A stretch of DNA of 64,000 bases from assembly GCA_963740205.1 (NCBI GenBank), contig CAVUDD010000002.1, positions 62,001 to 126,000 on the forward strand, given 5' to 3'. This DNA comes from UBA2137 sp963740205 (GTDB taxonomy: Bacteria; Pseudomonadota; Alphaproteobacteria; Micavibrionales; Micavibrionaceae). Within the stretch, counting starts at the first letter, position 1. Every line of letters begins with the position of its first letter. Shown piece after piece: positions 27,440 to 36,773 of this stretch. The translations under genes and the position numbers were made by a program. Under the pieces are notes generated by a model. That model saw only the letters and a list, made by a program, of their open reading frames with translations. It had not been told where the DNA came from and did no database searches.

Positions 27440-27883
27440 ATGCTTAAGCACATTGAACAAAAAACTGTTCCTTACACACAGCAACAGATGTTTGATCTTG
27501 TGGCCAGCGTTGATAAATATAAAGAATTTGCACCATGGTGTACGGCTTCGCGTATAACAAAATGGGAAACACCTGATATCTTTTATGCTGATTTGGTTGT
27601 GGGGTATAGACTTTTTAGGGAAAGATTTACCTCTAAAGTTATTCTGGAGAGACCGGATTGTATTTTTATTGAGTATCAAAAGGGACCTTTAAAAAATTTA
27701 CAGAATAAGTGGCAGTTTATTGATAACGAGGACGGAAGCTGTACAATCGACTTTGCCGTTGAATTTGAATTTGGGAATTTCTTTTTGCAAAAATTGGCTA
27801 CCACTTTCTTTAACGAAGTTGTAAAACGCATGGTTGCTTCATTCGAAAACCGTGCAAAAGAAATCTACGGAAAACCAGCTTAG
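27440..27883 (+). CDS. RatA/Coq10-family START-domain protein
   Basis: This 147-residue protein has the SRPBCC/START fold of the Coq10/RatA family. Its hallmarks are YTQQQMFDLVASVDKYKEF, PWCTASRI, the ERFTSKVILERPD strand and the amphipathic C-terminal helix FFNEVVKRMVASFENRAKEI. In alphaproteobacteria this gene commonly follows lipA and is thought to bind ubiquinone or assist respiratory function. The RatA name from E. coli, an inhibitor of 70S ribosome assembly, is often attached, but a toxin role here is unsupported because no antitoxin gene (ratB) is adjacent. It starts immediately after the lipA stop. Confidence 0.85.
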   Translation: MLKHIEQKTVPYTQQQMFDLVASVDKYKEFAPWCTASRITKWETPDIFYADLVVGYRLFRERFTSKVILERPDCIFIEYQKGPLKNLQNKWQFIDNEDGSCTIDFAVEFEFGNFFLQKLATTFFNEVVKRMVASFENRAKEIYGKPA

Positions 27884-27889
27884 GAAAAG

Positions 27890-28939
27890 ATGACCCTCAT
27901 GGATCCATTACGCATATTTTATCTGGGGAATACTCAAGGGTTTGTAAATGGTGCTAAATATTATTTTACACCACAAAAGCTTATCAACGGTTTCACAAGA
28001 TTAGGACACAATGTCTATAACTTTTGTGACAGAGATTATGCGCGTTACACAAACATTTTCCACTCACAAAAATTAGGTATGAAAAAGATGAACCGTAAGG
28101 TCATCGAAATGTGCGCTGAATACAAACCTGATTTGATTGTTTTGGGGCACTGTAAAAATGTTTCTAATGATACGCTTCAAGCATGTCGGGATATTCTACC
28201 CAATGTAAAGATACTCTACAGAAATGTTGACCCATTGCATTCCCAACAAAATTTAGGCGACATAAGGCAACGTATTGGCCATGTCGATTCTATGTTCATT
28301 ACAACTGCAGGTGATGTCCTTAAGCAATTTTCACATCCTAAGACTAAGGTGGCATTTATGCCCAATCCTGTTGACCGTGCAGTGGAATATAAGCGTGCAT
28401 TTGAAAATAAGGATGCAGACATAGATTTTCTTTTTCTCGCTAGCTATTTACGTGACCAGCATGATCATCGTCACATCCTTGCCAAAAAACTTATTGTTCA
28501 GCTGGGCGATAAAATAAACTTACATATCGGTGGAGCGGGAATTAACGACAACAAAATTTTTGGAGCTGAATACTACGATACATTAGGCCGATCCAAAATG
28601 GGTCTCTGTATGAATAAAACAGAGGAATTTTATCTCTATGCCTCTGGTCGTATGAGCCAATATATGGCTTCAGGTGTTCTTGCCTTTATACCCGAGGGTC
28701 CACAATTTGAGGATGTTCTGGGGACTGATAGCTTTATATCGTTTAGTGAGGATGATGAGTTAACAGAAAAGATACTCTATTACCTTGAGCATGACGAAGA
28801 GCGTAAAAGAATTGCTCAAACAGGCTGGCAAAAAGTTCATGATTATTTCAACGTCGATAAGGTTTGTCAGTTTATGATTGAAACAACTTATGACCTTAAT
28901 TTCTCTCAGGATTACAAATGGCCGACAACGCGCTATTAA
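27890..28939 (+). CDS. Glycosyltransferase, CgeB/YkvP-like
   Basis: This 349-residue protein looks like a GT-B glycosyltransferase of the CgeB/YkvP type. An N-terminal Rossmann-like half (LRIFYLGNTQGF, PDLIVLGHCKNVSNDTL, ILYRNVDPL) precedes a C-terminal half (FLFLASYLRDQHDHRH, LHIGGAGINDNKIFG, GLCMNKTEEFYLYASGRM, SQYMASGVLAFIPEGPQ). The last is typical of the nucleotide-sugar side, where a conserved Glu usually follows. There is no signal peptide. It overlaps the next glycosyltransferase by 22 bases. Together they probably act on a surface polysaccharide. Substrate unknown. Confidence 0.75.
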   Translation: MTLMDPLRIFYLGNTQGFVNGAKYYFTPQKLINGFTRLGHNVYNFCDRDYARYTNIFHSQKLGMKKMNRKVIEMCAEYKPDLIVLGHCKNVSNDTLQACRDILPNVKILYRNVDPLHSQQNLGDIRQRIGHVDSMFITTAGDVLKQFSHPKTKVAFMPNPVDRAVEYKRAFENKDADIDFLFLASYLRDQHDHRHILAKKLIVQLGDKINLHIGGAGINDNKIFGAEYYDTLGRSKMGLCMNKTEEFYLYASGRMSQYMASGVLAFIPEGPQFEDVLGTDSFISFSEDDELTEKILYYLEHDEERKRIAQTGWQKVHDYFNVDKVCQFMIETTYDLNFSQDYKWPTTRY

Positions 28940-29982
28940 AACCCCTCAAAATTCTGATAAGAGATTGCACAAGTCACAATTATAATGGCAAAACAATTGA
29001 TCAAAAGCCTGTGGGAGGCATTCCCATTGTAACTACGCGCTTAGCCGAAGCTCTTGCAGAGTTTGGGTGTGACGTGACAGTACAAAATAACACTAATACC
29101 GAAATCTGGGAAAAGAACGTTCGTTGGATAAACCGTTCTGATAAAACTGCTTTTAAGAGCAGACCGGATATTATTATTGTAAATAATGACGTGAATATTT
29201 TTAATGAATACAAGCATTTTATCGAGCAAGGTTCAGTACCAGTGATATGGCTGCATAATCTATTTACATGGAAGCGTTTATTAAAAAAACGCCGTGTCGG
29301 TTCTCTTTTAAAATGGCGTCCGCATGCTGTTTTTTTGAGTGATTACCAGCTTAAAGCTTGCTCGAAATTAATGCCTTTTAGATCTAGAACAATTATACCG
29401 CATGGGGTAGATGATAGGTTTTTTGAATATCAGAAAAATGTCGCCCTTAATAAAAAAAGACCACAAGTTCTCTTTCTTTCCAAAGCCTTCAGGGGGTTAG
29501 GTGATGTCATAGATATTTGGAAAGACTTTGTGCTCCCTCATAATCAAGAGGCAGTTCTTAAGGCATTTGTCGGCAAAGAAAATATCAAGAAACTAGGTTT
29601 TAATGAAAAAGACTTGAAAGCCCTTAACATCATTATTTATGACAGGGTTTCACAAGAAGTACTGATGCAAGAATCTGTTCGCTCAATGGGACTAATATAT
29701 CCAGGCCATAAAGATGAAACATTCTGTAATGTTGCAGCAGAGGCAAGTGTTTTGGGGGTACCTATTATTACGCAAGGTGTTGGGTCGCTTAGTGAGAGAG
29801 TTTCGCACGGAGAAAATGGTTATATTGCTAAAGAAAAAATAGATCTGGGTAATTATATTCTTGAGGTTTTAAGCGATTTAGAAAACCAAAAGAACTTTAC
29901 CAAAAAATCAATGGACTTTTCTCAAAACTATCAATGGAAAAAAGTTATTCCAAAATGGCTAGCTCTATTTAAGAGCATCTAA
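28918..29982 (+). CDS. Glycosyltransferase family 4-like
   Basis: This 354-residue protein is a GT-B glycosyltransferase. The acceptor half begins KILIRDCTSHNYNG and has GGIPIVTTRLAEALAEFGCDV, the usual donor of this family. The donor half has FLSKAFRGLGDVIDIWKDF, and the late ETFCNVAAEASVLGVPIITQG is the canonical E-x7-E type motif binding the nucleotide sugar. There is no membrane segment. It begins inside the end of the preceding glycosyltransferase. It converges on the O-antigen-ligase-like gene with an 18-base overlap. It likely builds LPS or capsule. Confidence 0.8.
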   Translation: MADNALLKPLKILIRDCTSHNYNGKTIDQKPVGGIPIVTTRLAEALAEFGCDVTVQNNTNTEIWEKNVRWINRSDKTAFKSRPDIIIVNNDVNIFNEYKHFIEQGSVPVIWLHNLFTWKRLLKKRRVGSLLKWRPHAVFLSDYQLKACSKLMPFRSRTIIPHGVDDRFFEYQKNVALNKKRPQVLFLSKAFRGLGDVIDIWKDFVLPHNQEAVLKAFVGKENIKKLGFNEKDLKALNIIIYDRVSQEVLMQESVRSMGLIYPGHKDETFCNVAAEASVLGVPIITQGVGSLSERVSHGENGYIAKEKIDLGNYILEVLSDLENQKNFTKKSMDFSQNYQWKKVIPKWLALFKSI

Positions 29983-31173
29983 TTGGTGAGTATTTCTATA
30001 AATGAGAAAAGCTATAGGGAACCAAAATACAATCCAAGTTGTTCCGAGATTAGTATAATAGCCTCCAAAGTCTGTTAACCCTAAAATTGTACCGCTCATA
30101 AGAAAAATAAAGCAATCTGCAGATATAGATCGCAGCCTTAGTGTGGCGTAATAGAGCGCGGTTCCCATAGCGCAGAAAAGGATAAGTAGGCCTATAACGC
30201 CCGTATGCACCAAAGCGCTTAAATACAAATTATGAGCATGCCCAATAAAATGTGTGCTTTCATTATAAGTAAATGGATAGCTGAATTTGGTTGCAAGCCC
30301 ATATCCAAAAATAGGTTTTTGCTGAATAAGCTCAACAGCCCTTTCCCAGATATCAATTCTTCCTGAAAAGCCTCTGTAAAAACCCGCTGCATTACTAAAG
30401 ATACCAAAGGCGATTGCGCATAAAAGTATGGCAGCAAAAAGGATAAATATACCCTTTATGTTCATTACTTTTTTAATGTCGAGCTTCAATAAAAATATGA
30501 ATCCTGCTGTAACTATGAAGGCTAAAAATGGGCCCCGTGACATTGTAAGAAACACTACTAATCCAAGAAAAACAGCCAAAATAATTATTATGGGATTATT
30601 CATATTTTTATATAAAGGCAGTTGTTTTTTGCAAAACACAAGAAGCATAAAGGTGAGACCATAAAGAAGAGAACACTGTACTGGATTAGTTGCTTTTCCT
30701 ATCCCTTCAAAACGCTCAAAACTTCCGCTGCTAGCTATAAAATTAATGTAAAAAACTATGGGTAGGCTCACGATAGCTAGACTGATAAAACTAGTCAGGC
30801 AGTAGTTCCATATTTTAGGTTTGTAGGCGATTGCCATAATGAATGGCGTAAGTATCAAAGGAAAAAGGACTATCATTTTTCCCCTTTGAATGAGTTTTTC
30901 TGTGTCGTGAGGGTCAGACCAAAATATAGAGGCGAAGTTAAAAGCAATCAGCAATATAATGGAATAGAGAAGAGGTTTTGCAACCATATTCCAGTCAAGA
31001 ATGGTTCTGTTTTTATATGAAAAAAATAAAAGCGCAGGGACACCTACATACATAAGATTTCTTTGCAAGTTAGTATCTAGGACAAAGAAGCTACCAAAAA
31101 TAAGACTAAAGTAAATTACGAGCCCATAGTAAATTTTTTCTTTAAATAAGTCAGAGGGGAGGGTGATGCTCAT
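29965..31173 (-). CDS. O-antigen ligase-like membrane protein (WaaL/Wzy_C family)
   Basis: This strongly hydrophobic protein has about ten to twelve membrane spans and the Wzy_C hallmarks: a periplasmic loop with TMSRGPFLAFIVTAGF, then IWERAVELIQQKPIFGYGL and GHAHNLYLSALVHTGVIGL. The HAHN motif is typical of WaaL ligases. It would join O-antigen or another glycan to lipid A-core in the periplasm, although Wzy polymerases look alike. The frame is open to 31239, which would overlap pgpA by 37 bases; ATG 31173 (MSITLPS) gives 402 residues and avoids this. It is co-directional with pgpA. Confidence 0.8.
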   Translation of the reverse strand: MSITLPSDLFKEKIYYGLVIYFSLIFGSFFVLDTNLQRNLMYVGVPALLFFSYKNRTILDWNMVAKPLLYSIILLIAFNFASIFWSDPHDTEKLIQRGKMIVLFPLILTPFIMAIAYKPKIWNYCLTSFISLAIVSLPIVFYINFIASSGSFERFEGIGKATNPVQCSLLYGLTFMLLVFCKKQLPLYKNMNNPIIIILAVFLGLVVFLTMSRGPFLAFIVTAGFIFLLKLDIKKVMNIKGIFILFAAILLCAIAFGIFSNAAGFYRGFSGRIDIWERAVELIQQKPIFGYGLATKFSYPFTYNESTHFIGHAHNLYLSALVHTGVIGLLILFCAMGTALYYATLRLRSISADCFIFLMSGTILGLTDFGGYYTNLGTTWIVFWFPIAFLIYRNTHQLDALK

Positions 31174-31202
31174 AAGCTTTTCTTTGGATGGGTCTAAAAA
31201 TA

Positions 31203-31742
31203 TTAATATATAAAATAAGAAAAACCTTGTGTAGGCCACAAGTATAAAATTACTGCGGCGTACAATGCGGCAATAGTGTCATCAATCATAACACCCCACT
31301 CGCCCGGAACCTTTTTATCTAAAAATGATATAGGCCAAGGCTTAACAACATCAAAAATACGAAAGAGTATAAATGCACTTAAGACACCAATCGGTGTTAT
31401 TGGAATAAAGGCGAGGGGTATTAAAACTGCCGTGGCTTCATCTATGACAATGATTGAACTGTCATGAGTACCTAAGATATTCTCGGTGTGCCGAGAGACA
31501 TAAAGTCCTATAATAAACAGAATGAGAGAGGTAACCAAAAGCCATATAGGTCCACCAAAGACCAGAAGAGAAATTCCAAGTGGCATGGCACCTAATGTGC
31601 CCCAAAAACCTGGGCCAGGAAAAATGGTTCCACAGCCAAACCATGTTGCTAGCAAAACTTTAGGGTCTTTTAATGACAATTTTGTAACGGATATACGGTG
31701 TTCTTCCCATTTTTGCTTGTATTTAAATCTTAGTTTTTTCAT
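31203..31742 (-). CDS. pgpA: Phosphatidylglycerophosphatase A
   Basis: PgpA dephosphorylates phosphatidylglycerophosphate to phosphatidylglycerol at the inner membrane. The 179 residues show the family start WFGCGTIFPGPGFWGTLGAMP split around the conserved PGPG, the acidic motif IIVIDEATAVLI and the last block FRIFDVVKPWPISFLDK. Four hydrophobic segments are visible. The basic N-terminus (about 25 residues) is longer than usual. It lies between ntrY (divergent) and the O-antigen-ligase-like gene. Confidence 0.92.
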   Translation of the reverse strand: MKKLRFKYKQKWEEHRISVTKLSLKDPKVLLATWFGCGTIFPGPGFWGTLGAMPLGISLLVFGGPIWLLVTSLILFIIGLYVSRHTENILGTHDSSIIVIDEATAVLIPLAFIPITPIGVLSAFILFRIFDVVKPWPISFLDKKVPGEWGVMIDDTIAALYAAVILYLWPTQGFSYFIY

Positions 31743-31779
31743 TGTTTTATAAGGGGTAATGGGCTATCGATAAGGTGAA

Positions 31780-34017
31780 ATGAATACTTTCAAAAGGTTA
31801 AACAAAAAGTCGTTTTTCAACGAGGATCGCATACTGGCATTTCTTGCCTTATCAGCGTTCCTTGTTCTTTTAATATCTTTTTTCTCATTTAGCCAGTCCT
31901 CAGGTACAAATTCCATGGATTTTTGGCTCACCTTGAATGGAGCATTACTGACAGCTTTAGTGATTTTACTTGGCCGTCGCATCTTTTTCTTTCTGCGCTC
32001 ACAAAAGAAAAATGTGACATCGTCAAGGCTACATCTAAAATTATCTGCACTATTTCTTTTGATAAGTTTGACCCCAGCAATTTTTATTGCGGTGTTCTCT
32101 TTGTTGTTTTTTCATTATGGCGTGCAAACTTGGTTCAGTGACCAAATAAAGACGGCTGTTACAGAATCTCAAGAGATCGCACAATCCTATTTGAAAGAGC
32201 ACCAGAACGCTATTAGAGCGGATTTACTTGCTATGGCAAGTGATATCGATATTCAGGCAGATAGTTTGACATTTGATACAGAGCGACTGGATAAAATTGT
32301 TAATACGCAAGCATTTATCAGAAATCTTTCAGAAGCTTTGATTTTCGATCAACAAGGGCGCACACTTGCACGATCAAGTCTCGCGTTTACTCTTGATCCC
32401 CAAACTGTTCCTGATTATGCACGAACGCGGGCAGAGCAGGGTGACGTAGTACTCTTCGACAGTTTTGAAGACGACCGGGTAAGGGCGCTAATTAAGTTGA
32501 AAAGCTTTAGTAACTCTTATTTAGCCGTTGGACGTTTGGTCGACCCAACTGTTTTGGCGCGTGTTAATAGAACACGCGATGCAGCAGAAAAATATAAAAC
32601 ACTTGAATCCCAGTATTCAGGATTAAGACAGACACTGACATTAACATATGTTGCGCTTGCTATTTTTCTTACTGGAGTTGCTGTTTGGCTTGGTTTGAAT
32701 TTAGCTCGTTACCTTATTATACCCATTGAAAATATGGTTGAGGCTTCCGAGAAAATAAGGGCAGGGGATTTTTCAACGCATGTTAAGGAAAAAACTAGAT
32801 TGGAAGAATTTAATATTCTGGCCAAGTCCTTTAACCGTATGGTAGGGCAAATTCAAAAGCAACAAACAGAATTGATGGTTGCCAACCGTGAAATGGATGA
32901 AAGAAGACGTTTTACCGAGGCGGTTCTAGCTGATGTTTCCTCTGGTGTGTTTAGTGTAGATAATAAAGGTATTATAACATTATCGAATAAAGCTGCCTGT
33001 GACCTTTTGCAAATGGAATCTGAGGTCCTCACAGGGGCTGTGTTAAACGATATTATGCCAAGCCTAAGGGTGTCGATTGAAGATAAAAGCCTTTGGAACA
33101 AAAACACTCTTGATGTTGATATCCCATATACTGGTCAAAAAGGTAAGAAACTTGATTTGATTGTTAAGGTTGTTGCCGAAAAAGAGAAAGCCTTATCAGG
33201 AAGCATGATTGTTACTTTTGATGATATTTCAGCTCTTAAGTCTGCTCAAAAGAAAGCTGCTTGGTCTGACGTTGCACGCCGTATTGCTCATGAGATAAAA
33301 AATCCACTTACACCGATTCAGTTGTCAGCGGAGAGGATACATAAGCGTTTTGCTAAATATGTCCCTGATGAAGAAAAAGATGTGTTTGAAAAATGCATAT
33401 CTACAATTGGTAAGCACGTTGAAGATATTGGGCACATGGTAACTGAATTTTCAGATTTTGCGCGTATGCCGCAACCAATTTTGAAGAGAAGTAATATAAA
33501 AACTCTTATTAATGAAGTGGCGATTATGCAGGGTGAAGCCTACCCTAATATTGTTTTTAAGAGATTAGGCTTATTAAAAGAAAATAATGTGCTTCGTGTT
33601 GTATTCGATACACAACAGGTTCGACAGGCTGTTCTTAACCTTGTTCAAAATGCAGTCGACTCCCTTGTAGAGAGTAAGGTTAAAAACCCTGAAATATATC
33701 TATGTCTTACATTAAGGGAGCCAAATCAAGTTGTTTTGGTTGTTGGTGATAACGGTCTTGGTTTTCCAGAAGATACTGCTATGGATAACTTAACAGACCC
33801 CTATGTCACAAGAAAAGCAAAGGGTACAGGCCTAGGATTAGCGATAGTAAAAAAGATAATGGAAGATCATGGAGGCGAGTTAATTTTGGGTAAAAAGAAA
33901 TGGATGTCTGAAAATCGTGATATTCCTGAGGCTGGTGATGCTGGAGCAATAGTTGCACTTCACTTCCCTTTGCAAGATAATACATTAAGTAATAACAATG
34001 ATTCTGAGGCTGCATGA
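31780..34017 (+). CDS. ntrY: NtrY, membrane sensor histidine kinase
   Basis: NtrY is the kinase of the NtrYX two-component system, linked in alphaproteobacteria to nitrogen and redox signals and envelope state. About four membrane spans lie in the first 310 residues with a periplasmic stretch (about 110-285). A HAMP domain (about 310-365), a PAS domain (about 375-480), the HisKA domain with phospho-acceptor His504 (ARRIAHEIKNPLTP) and a HATPase_c domain (N box LVQNAVDSL, G boxes VGDNGLGF and GTGLGLAIVKKIMEDHGG) follow. The 745 residues are normal. It overlaps ntrX by four bases (ATGA). Confidence 0.95.
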   Translation: MNTFKRLNKKSFFNEDRILAFLALSAFLVLLISFFSFSQSSGTNSMDFWLTLNGALLTALVILLGRRIFFFLRSQKKNVTSSRLHLKLSALFLLISLTPAIFIAVFSLLFFHYGVQTWFSDQIKTAVTESQEIAQSYLKEHQNAIRADLLAMASDIDIQADSLTFDTERLDKIVNTQAFIRNLSEALIFDQQGRTLARSSLAFTLDPQTVPDYARTRAEQGDVVLFDSFEDDRVRALIKLKSFSNSYLAVGRLVDPTVLARVNRTRDAAEKYKTLESQYSGLRQTLTLTYVALAIFLTGVAVWLGLNLARYLIIPIENMVEASEKIRAGDFSTHVKEKTRLEEFNILAKSFNRMVGQIQKQQTELMVANREMDERRRFTEAVLADVSSGVFSVDNKGIITLSNKAACDLLQMESEVLTGAVLNDIMPSLRVSIEDKSLWNKNTLDVDIPYTGQKGKKLDLIVKVVAEKEKALSGSMIVTFDDISALKSAQKKAAWSDVARRIAHEIKNPLTPIQLSAERIHKRFAKYVPDEEKDVFEKCISTIGKHVEDIGHMVTEFSDFARMPQPILKRSNIKTLINEVAIMQGEAYPNIVFKRLGLLKENNVLRVVFDTQQVRQAVLNLVQNAVDSLVESKVKNPEIYLCLTLREPNQVVLVVGDNGLGFPEDTAMDNLTDPYVTRKAKGTGLGLAIVKKIMEDHGGELILGKKKWMSENRDIPEAGDAGAIVALHFPLQDNTLSNNNDSEAA

Positions 34018-35399
34018 CACCCCACATTCTAATAGTTGATGATGAAGATGATATTCGTTTCCTTCTTCAAGGCATTCTTGATGATGAGGGTTATAAAACG
34101 AGTATTGCTGCTTCATCCAAAGAGGCTCTCAAGTTATTTTCGGAGAACTCCTTTGATGCCATTATTCTTGATGTTTGGCTTCAAGAAGGTTCCAGCGATG
34201 GCTTGAATATCTTGAATAAAATCATAGAAGACAAACCAGGAACACCTGTGATTATGATTAGTGGGCATAGCACCATCGAAATTGCTGTTTCTGCTATTAA
34301 AAGTGGAGCTTATGATTTTATTGAGAAGCCTTTCAAAACCGAACGATTGCTTGTGATGGTAAAAAGGGCAATAGAATTCGCGAAGCTACAATCAGAGAAT
34401 AAAACACTTAAGAAAAGTTCGGTTAATCCTAGTAAGCTTACGGGTAAGGGCAGTGCCATTGTCGCATTAAGGCAGGCCGCAGAAAAAGCTGCGCTAGGCA
34501 ACAGTCGTATTCTTATTTCAGGGGAGGATGGTACGGGTAAAAAGACGCTCGCGCGCTTCATTCATGCGCAGTCACCTTTAAAGGATAGGCCCATTAATGT
34601 ACTGATTTGTCAGGGGCATGATGAGCCTGCGATGCAGGAAGAGTTGGAAAAATCCCTTAAGGAGTTAGACGGAGCCACGCTTATTCTGGATCATGTAGAA
34701 AAATTATCGCCCATGGCACAAGAAAAATTACTTTATTTTCTTCAGTCAGGAAAACTTAACAATAGCTCACATTCGGTAAGAATTATTAGTTTAACTTCCG
34801 CTAATTTAGAAAATGAAGTTAAAGCTAAAAACTTTAAATCAGATCTTTTTTATAGGCTGAGTGTCGTTCCCTTACGAATTCCAAGCCTCAATGAGAGGTT
34901 AGAGGATATAGAGAGCATTATTGATTCTTTATACAGGCAAGTTACTGGTCAAGATAAAAGCTTGGTTGAAAGGCTCTCGCCATCTGCTCTTGTTCAGATC
35001 AAAGCTTATTCGTGGCCGGGTAACATACGCCAGCTTAAAAACTTTATTGAATGGCTTGTTATTTCAGTTCTAGGAAAAACGGAAAAAGTATCGGCCAATG
35101 AATTGCCTCAATATTTAATAGATGAGGAGAGTGCATCCTATTCTGATAAAGAAGATTTTTTACAAACAGCCTTAGATTTGCCTTTGCGTGAGGCTCGTGA
35201 AATTTTTGAAACACTGTATATTAAGTCACAGATCACACGTTTTGATGGTAATATCTCCAAGACATCTGACTTCATTGGTATGGAGAGGTCGGCTCTTCAT
35301 AGAAAAATTAGATCACTTAATATCAACAATTCTAAAGCCGATGAAAATGAAAACGCAGACGATGATTTGCCCGAAAATGTAAAAAGGTTACGTACATGA
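34014..35399 (+). CDS. ntrX: NtrX, response regulator with AAA+ domain
   Basis: The receiver domain (residues 1-120) has phospho-acceptor Asp53. A sigma-54-activator-type AAA+ domain follows (about 140-370), with Walker A GEDGTGKKTLARFIH and FKSDLFYRLSVVPLRIPSLNERLEDI as its arginine-finger region (shown by its key residues). A Fis-like C-terminus (about 390-455) binds DNA. The GAFTGA loop that contacts sigma-54 is absent, and the Walker B segment LILDHVEKL lacks the usual Glu after Asp. Loss of GAFTGA is known in other alphaproteobacterial NtrX proteins, so it probably works without sigma-54. It overlaps ntrY and trkA by four bases each. Confidence 0.94.
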   Translation: MTPHILIVDDEDDIRFLLQGILDDEGYKTSIAASSKEALKLFSENSFDAIILDVWLQEGSSDGLNILNKIIEDKPGTPVIMISGHSTIEIAVSAIKSGAYDFIEKPFKTERLLVMVKRAIEFAKLQSENKTLKKSSVNPSKLTGKGSAIVALRQAAEKAALGNSRILISGEDGTGKKTLARFIHAQSPLKDRPINVLICQGHDEPAMQEELEKSLKELDGATLILDHVEKLSPMAQEKLLYFLQSGKLNNSSHSVRIISLTSANLENEVKAKNFKSDLFYRLSVVPLRIPSLNERLEDIESIIDSLYRQVTGQDKSLVERLSPSALVQIKAYSWPGNIRQLKNFIEWLVISVLGKTEKVSANELPQYLIDEESASYSDKEDFLQTALDLPLREAREIFETLYIKSQITRFDGNISKTSDFIGMERSALHRKIRSLNINNSKADENENADDDLPENVKRLRT

Positions 35400-36772
35400 G
35401 AGTTGTAATTTGTGGGGCAGGCAAGGTTGGCTATAATATTGCCGAGTATTTATCACGTGAATCTAACGACATAACTATTATCGATAAGGATGAAAATCTT
35501 ATCAATACTATCACGAGCGATTTGGACGTGAACGGTATAGTTGGACATGCCTCTAGTCCTGATATTTTATCTAAAGCTGGCCTATCTGAGGCCGATATGC
35601 TTCTGGCGGTAACTTATTCTGACGAAGTAAATATGATTGCCTGCCAAGTTGCTCACTCACTTTTCAATGTGCCTAAAAAAATAGCTCGCGTAAGAAATCA
35701 AGACTATCTTAATCAAGCATGGATTAACATGTTTAGTAGAGATCACCTGCCCATCGACGTCATTATTTCTCCAGAGCTAGAGGTTGCAAAGGCAATTTAT
35801 GAACGTCTTACAGTTACAGGAGCAACAGAGGTCATACCTATACATGATCAAAAGGCCTATCTTGTAGGGGTAATGTGCGGTAATGATTGCCCAATTCTAG
35901 ACACACCTCTTGGCCAATTACGTAATCTTTTTCCCGATGTTGAGGCAAAAATCGTTGGGATTATTAGAGGGGGTAAAGCCTTCATACCTAGTCTAGCAAC
36001 GCAAATTCAAACAAATGATGAAGTCTACTTTGTTTCAAAGGCGGAAGACCTTGATCGCGCAATGGGAGTGTTTGGGCTTTCTACTAAAAAGAAGCAAAAA
36101 ACAGTTATAGTTGGCGGTGGTAATATTGGATATGAATTGGCACGACTTCTTGTTGAAAAGGATGAAGCAAGTAATCTCACCATGATTGAGCATAATAAGG
36201 CCCGCGCTCAGTTCTTAAGCGAAAATCTTGAGGATGTTTTAATACTTCATGGTGATGGTTTGGATCCTGAAGTTCTCAAGGAAGCCAATGTATCTAATGT
36301 TGATACGTTCATTGCGGTTAGTAATGATGATGAAACCAATGCTTTGTCGGCTCTTGAGGCGAAACAGTTTGGATGTAAGAGGGCGATGTCATTAGTCACG
36401 CGTAAAAACTATGCAAATCTTTTACTTTCTATCAACATTGATGCCATTATTTCTCCTCAAGATATTACGGTTTCAAGAATTTTGAGGCACGTGCGTCGTG
36501 GACGTATAAAGGCTGCTTACAATCTCAGAAATGGGTTTGCGGAATTTATCGAAGCGCAGGCATCGGAAAATTGTCGTATTGTGAATACCCCTTTATCAGA
36601 ACTCGATATTCCAAAAGAAATGCAGGTTGCTGCTGTGATACGAGATGATGTCTTCTCTTTGCCAAATGGAGACACAATCATTAGGGCAGGGGATCACGTT
36701 ATTATGTTTGCGCTTGAGGGTCATGCACAAGATGTAGAAGATTACTTCTGTGTAAATGTGGATCTGTTTTAA
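35396..36772 (+). CDS. trkA: TrkA, potassium uptake regulatory subunit
   Basis: TrkA is the peripheral, nucleotide-binding gate of Trk potassium channels. The 458 residues contain two RCK (TrkA_N plus TrkA_C) modules. The first begins with VICGAGKVGYNIAEYLS and the second with VGGGNIGYELARLLVEK, each a Rossmann NAD(H)-binding motif. The start overlaps the ntrX stop (ATGA), so the ntrY-ntrX-trkA run is probably translationally coupled. No TrkH/TrkG membrane partner is in the window. Confidence 0.95.
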   Translation: MRVVICGAGKVGYNIAEYLSRESNDITIIDKDENLINTITSDLDVNGIVGHASSPDILSKAGLSEADMLLAVTYSDEVNMIACQVAHSLFNVPKKIARVRNQDYLNQAWINMFSRDHLPIDVIISPELEVAKAIYERLTVTGATEVIPIHDQKAYLVGVMCGNDCPILDTPLGQLRNLFPDVEAKIVGIIRGGKAFIPSLATQIQTNDEVYFVSKAEDLDRAMGVFGLSTKKKQKTVIVGGGNIGYELARLLVEKDEASNLTMIEHNKARAQFLSENLEDVLILHGDGLDPEVLKEANVSNVDTFIAVSNDDETNALSALEAKQFGCKRAMSLVTRKNYANLLLSINIDAIISPQDITVSRILRHVRRGRIKAAYNLRNGFAEFIEAQASENCRIVNTPLSELDIPKEMQVAAVIRDDVFSLPNGDTIIRAGDHVIMFALEGHAQDVEDYFCVNVDLF

Positions 36773-36773
36773 T

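Noticed and set aside
27440..27883. RatA as a toxin of a toxin-antitoxin pair
   Set aside because: No RatB-like gene is adjacent and the position after lipA is the standard place for the alphaproteobacterial Coq10-like protein.
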